Source: Aporrectodea caliginosa (taxonomy: Eukaryota > Annelida > Clitellata > Crassiclitellata > Lumbricidae). From it: DNA of 64,000 nucleotides. The position numbers and the translations under genes are program-made. Shown here in pieces: positions 58,700 through 64,000 of this stretch (position 1 is its first letter; each line of letters opens with the position of its first letter). Location: NCBI GenBank assembly GCA_020284085.1, contig JACEVL010000426.1, positions 999,001 through 1,063,000 on the forward strand. The letters are read 5' to 3'. The notes beneath the pieces were generated by a model that saw nothing but the letters and a program-made list of their open reading frames with translations, had not been told where the DNA came from and did no database searches.

Positions 58700-59130
58700 C
58701 TTAAACAGGTGTTACGATAGACTTCCGTTGATAATGACATGCCTTGAAGATCTATCAGCTTCCACCAGGACCTAAGCAGCAAGCTAAGCCCAGCGTGCAT
58801 ATACACGTACTATGTACGTATGCATTTATGTATATGTAGATGTGGTTGTATTCGTAGGAACTGACGTAGGTCGTTTAGAATACATTTGGAGAATTTTCTT
58901 AATCCTTCTGATAATCAGTAGAAAGTACATAAGCTGATTCGATTTCTTTCGTTTCGTGTGAAGATGTGCGCCTCATAAAACAATGTAATTGTAGCCATTC
59001 ATTGACGTCAGTGTTTGTGTACAATGTCCACGAGGAGAGGAACAGATGCACAGAGAACGAGAAGAGGAAGGAAGACGCGAGAGGACAAAAGTTCCGCTTA
59101 ATGGAGGCGTACTTTTTACTCTAGTGAAGG
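58700..59130. other. Nothing recognised
   Basis: No exon or repeat seen. The region may hold promoter sequence for the - strand gene(s), but no clear core elements stand out. Confidence 0.35.
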
Positions 59131-59460
59131 CAGTATGAATGTATGTACGTATGTATGTACGTATGTACGTATGAATGTATGTATGTGTGTATTTATGCAT
59201 GTATTTATGCATGTATGCATATATGTATGTTTGCATGTACTTTTTCAGTATGCTTGTATGACAGTATGTATGTATGCATGAATGTCATGTATGCATGCAT
59301 GCATATGTAGCCTATGTTGCATGGGTGCATTCATGCATCTGAGTATGTGTGTATGTATTTATGTATGTATGTATGTATGTATGTATGTATATATGTATGT
59401 ACGTATGTACGTATTTACGCATGAATATGATGTATGTATGTATATATGTATGTTTGCAGG
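59131..59460. repeat. (GTAT)n microsatellite cluster
   Basis: Two imperfect tetranucleotide arrays (about 59,135-59,290 and 59,345-59,455). Tyr-Val-Cys-Met frames in them are artefacts. Confidence 0.9.
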
Positions 59461-61290
59461 GGTGTATGTCAACATATTGTCAACAGCTTTTATATGTCAA
59501 CATACTGTCAACACTCAACAGCTTTTGTCGATGTTGAGCAAGCATGTATATATGCAAGTATGCTTGTTTGTATGTGATGTATGTACGGATGTTGTTGTTA
59601 TTCGATGTGCAATAACCTTTAGAGCCGGAGTTACCTTAGAAGTGCAGCACTTACTGTTTCTGTCTGTCGTCGATGTTGACGATGTTTCTCGTGTCAGGTT
59701 CTTCTAGTTCGGTCGTAGACGTTCGACGGGTCTAAAGAGATAATGGATGAGCGAAAATAGTTTTCGGTGTAATTCGTGGTTCTGCTGATTTCCGATTGCC
59801 TTCCTGCTCAGGAAAATTACACGAAAAACAGATATCTATTTTTAAAATACCCGGTAAGCCTAGTCTATTCCGAATCCATACAAGCGCCGTATTATTTCTA
59901 ATAGAATATAGCTTCTGTTAGGCGTCTATAATAGCTGTTTGTTTGTTTGATATGTAGACATATTTACGGGTATTTTACAGGAGGCAAAGAGCGCTTGATC
60001 AACAGGGTGAGTTCGATGCTCCCGTTGATATCTTTGATAAACAGATTTTTGTTTCATTTAATGAATAATTCAGCTCAATGCAAATTTATGTACTTACGAA
60101 GTTACGACCTGTATATTAAGTTGGCTACCAAATAAAACATGCTGTGTTAAAAGCAATTTGCATGTATTTAAATTATATATGGCCCAAACCACGATTTATT
60201 GGTAGCTTTTGATTTAAATTCATCAAATATGAAAAGACTTATTAGAAGCAGCCTAATTTACAAAGTATTTTAGTTTCTGTATAATCTGTTTTCCCTCGTT
60301 CTATTGTCATGGTTAAGACCTATAAAAGACCTATAAATATGTCTACATATCGTTAAGTGTTCGCCGTATGCACAACTATGCAGCCAATTACACTTAATGA
60401 ATACATAATATACATTGATGAATTCTTCACTATATTGCATTCCCATTAACTTCCGTTTATAGTTACAATGCATCTGTGACCATTCCGCAGAACGGTAAAG
60501 CCATTGCATCCTATGGTTCCACGATGTCCATGCTGAGACATAATAGGTAATTGGAACTCGTAAAGAAAGGCTTCCCGTCTTTCTACGGATGTTGTTGTGT
60601 CTCCCAAATGACCAAGAGATCAGAGGCTGTTCAAAATACGGTCTGCTGGCCAAAATCATTCCGCCGACGATGTTAATCCAGTCCGACAGGCCTTTCCAAG
60701 TTGAGAGCTTTTTGTTAAAGTTTACAAACATAGCTTATGGTCAAACGACTTCGCATTTTCGTTGACATAGCTAAATGTCTCGCTTACTCGAATATCTCTT
60801 CAATGAATCTTCAATGAATGGGAGTGGTTTGTTTTCGAAATGCAGAGGAAATTAGTAAAACAAACAGTTGCAATCTCTCATAAGTTTAAGATTTCTAAGA
60901 AACATCTGGATGAGTCTAAAGAATGTTGTGCATCATGAACACTTTGTAATGCAATGTAATGTAAATCTTCGAAATTTTTCAACGCCACACGAAAGCCGCG
61001 TCAGGGAGACCCAGCTTATTCACCGGCGCTATATCAAATCAAGTACGCGATAGCTAAGCTGCTCTGTCCGTTCCGGTGCCAGGTCAGAATCAGGGGAGGT
61101 CAAGACTTTCTATCAGACCTGCTGAAACTATGAACCAAGCAAAAGTGCTACGAGTTACATTGACAAACCTCTTGGCTTAATTTACACATGGATTCGAAAA
61201 AAGCAGAAAAATAACTTACAGCATTATTTCACTTTATTTCAAAAAAATAATCTTGAACTATGTTTGTAGGTCTAACTTCTTTTCGTTGGT
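59461..61290. other. Intergenic; one unexplained 153-codon frame
   Basis: A - strand ATG frame spans 60,270-60,731 (starting MFVNFNKKLSTWKGLSDWIN). It has no domain, membrane segment or repeat I can recognise and is probably chance. Nothing else noted. Confidence 0.35.
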
Positions 61291-61405
61291 AGTCCAGTGG
61301 CTAAAGGAGCCTGGCAGGAGGGCGATGATAATGAACTTTTTCATTAGAAAACCTGTCGTTTCGCTGTTAAACTGAAACTACTACTACTAGGGGCATCCGT
61401 TCATA
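61291..61405 (+). repeat. Dispersed SINE-like repeat, copy 3 (partial)
   Basis: Shares AGTCCAGTGGCT...GCCTGGCAGGAGGGCGATGA and TTAAACTGAAACTACTACT with 1,345-1,470. Confidence 0.4.
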
Positions 61406-63121
<1,716 letters not shown>

Positions 63122-63224
63122 ATCGCTACGTCATATTGTCGTCTTTTTATGTCATACAGAATGCACCTGTAACATGGATCATTTAACCATTGAGCCACAT
63201 CCCGCGTAGTGTAACGTCTCCCCT

Positions 63225-63360
63225 AGGACTGGCTCCGCTAAAGTGCCACGGAAAGCCACCGAGTTGAGCCGTTGAATAGTAATAGAGAGACGTTGCAGCA
63301 AGAAGCAGGACTCTCTGTTGTCTCCTGCTGTAGACAGCGTCAGGCTGCAGCCTAGATCTG
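63225..63360 (-). repeat. Retroelement C-terminal fragment, copy A
   Basis: A - strand frame reads GDNRESCFLLQRLSITIQRL and NSVAFRGTL. This is the closing segment of a protein I associate with non-LTR retroelements of marine invertebrates. A second version is at 63,640-63,730. Confidence 0.5.
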
Positions 63361-63477
63361 ATAGGAAATTTTAAAAATATTATTAATTATTTATTTTTCC
63401 CCGAGGTACATATGATCCCCTTCAGGATTGCAAAATTAGGGGGTGGGGCGTTGTTCTGGAATGTCTAGTCTTCACAG

Positions 63478-63539
63478 TCTTCTAGAGCGTCACACCATCT
63501 GGACGTCTCCCATCAGACCTAGCAAGTCCAGTAGGCTCC

Positions 63540-63628
<89 letters not shown>

Positions 63629-63637
63629 TATTATTGG
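63478..63637 (-). repeat. Retroelement fragment plus (TTA)n
   Basis: TCTAGAGCGTCACACCATCT and the following ~55 bases equal the segment at 63,868-63,924. Both lie directly against a (TTA)n array, here 63,538-63,627. On the - strand it reads [19 protein letters not shown]. Confidence 0.6.
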
Positions 63638-63639
63638 CG

Positions 63640-63923
63640 AGTAAAGTGCTAGAAAAAGCAACTGCGTTGAAGCGCTGAATAGTCATTGATAAGCACTGAA
63701 AGAGAAAAGTTGTTTCTCTGTTGTCTCCTGATGTTTGGGCAAGTCGGTAGCCGAGGAGGTTGATCAAAGCAAGGCCTTCTTGGTTTATTGGACCCAGAGG
63801 TATGACTCAGCCAGGGTGTCGATGACAGTGGCATCCCAGGCAAGGCTTTTGCCACCCTCCCATGGAATGAGCGTCACACCATCTGGACGTCTCCCATCAG
63901 ACCTAGCAAGTCCAGTAGGCTCC

Positions 63924-64000
<77 letters not shown>
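63640..64000 (-). repeat. Retroelement C-terminal fragment, copy B, plus (TTA)n to window end
   Basis: On the - strand, from 63,925 down: [19 protein letters not shown] then [20 protein letters not shown], and after frameshifts GDNRETTFLFQCLSMTIQRF. The RPDG...WDAT spacing resembles a PD-(D/E)XK-type nuclease motif, but this is inference. The (TTA)n from 63,925 runs to the window edge. Confidence 0.55.

Noticed and set aside
60270..60731. 153-codon - strand frame
   Set aside because: It has an ATG but no recognisable domain, splice context or repeat relation. A frame this long can arise by chance in 64 kb.

Overview
This window is nuclear DNA from an animal, most likely a marine deuterostome invertebrate; an echinoderm is my best guess. 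The evidence is two animal genes (one with spliced exons), many AT-rich microsatellites, tRNA-derived SINEs, several LINE clades, many hAT-type DNA transposons, and the frequent palindrome TAGGCCTA, which I associate (from memory only) with such genomes. Nothing here is bacterial: no operons, CRISPR arrays, rRNA or intact tRNA genes.

Layout. 0-6.7 kb is repeat-rich intergenic DNA: two small hAT MITEs, a 1.4-kb hAT element holding LINE sequence, and LINE fragments. 6.7-28.3 kb is best read as one + strand transcription unit. It has a TATA-like promoter and non-coding first exon near 6.9 kb, a 13.9-kb intron full of repeats, and one large uninterrupted coding exon (20,904-24,068) for a 1,054-residue RING-NHL protein of the TRIM-NHL type. 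A T/G-rich downstream stretch with MITEs, a minisatellite and a mariner-like element follows. 28-37 kb is intergenic, with AT microsatellites, SINEs and a LINE 3' end with a GAT tail. 37.25-41.6 kb is a 4.4-kb fold-back element: two ~1-kb inverted arms of ~156-bp repeats around a degraded reading frame of an uncharacterised, transposon-associated family. 42-55 kb holds more hAT MITEs, a nested 3.5-kb composite repeat and LINE and SINE debris. 55.6-57.8 kb (- strand) is a complete four-exon gene for an ODF3/SHIPPO (CIMAP) protein of 254 residues, with a further coding-looking exon of unknown identity upstream at 58.4-58.7 kb. 59-64 kb is intergenic, ending in long trinucleotide repeats interleaved with copies of a retroelement C-terminus.

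The two host genes have no evident functional link: one is a probable ubiquitin ligase/RNA-binding regulator, the other a ciliary or sperm-flagellar microtubule protein. Most of the remaining structure is mobile DNA, and much of it can be resolved to the base because target-site duplications are still intact. I reconstructed splice sites and element borders by eye; database names rest on remembered family motifs.
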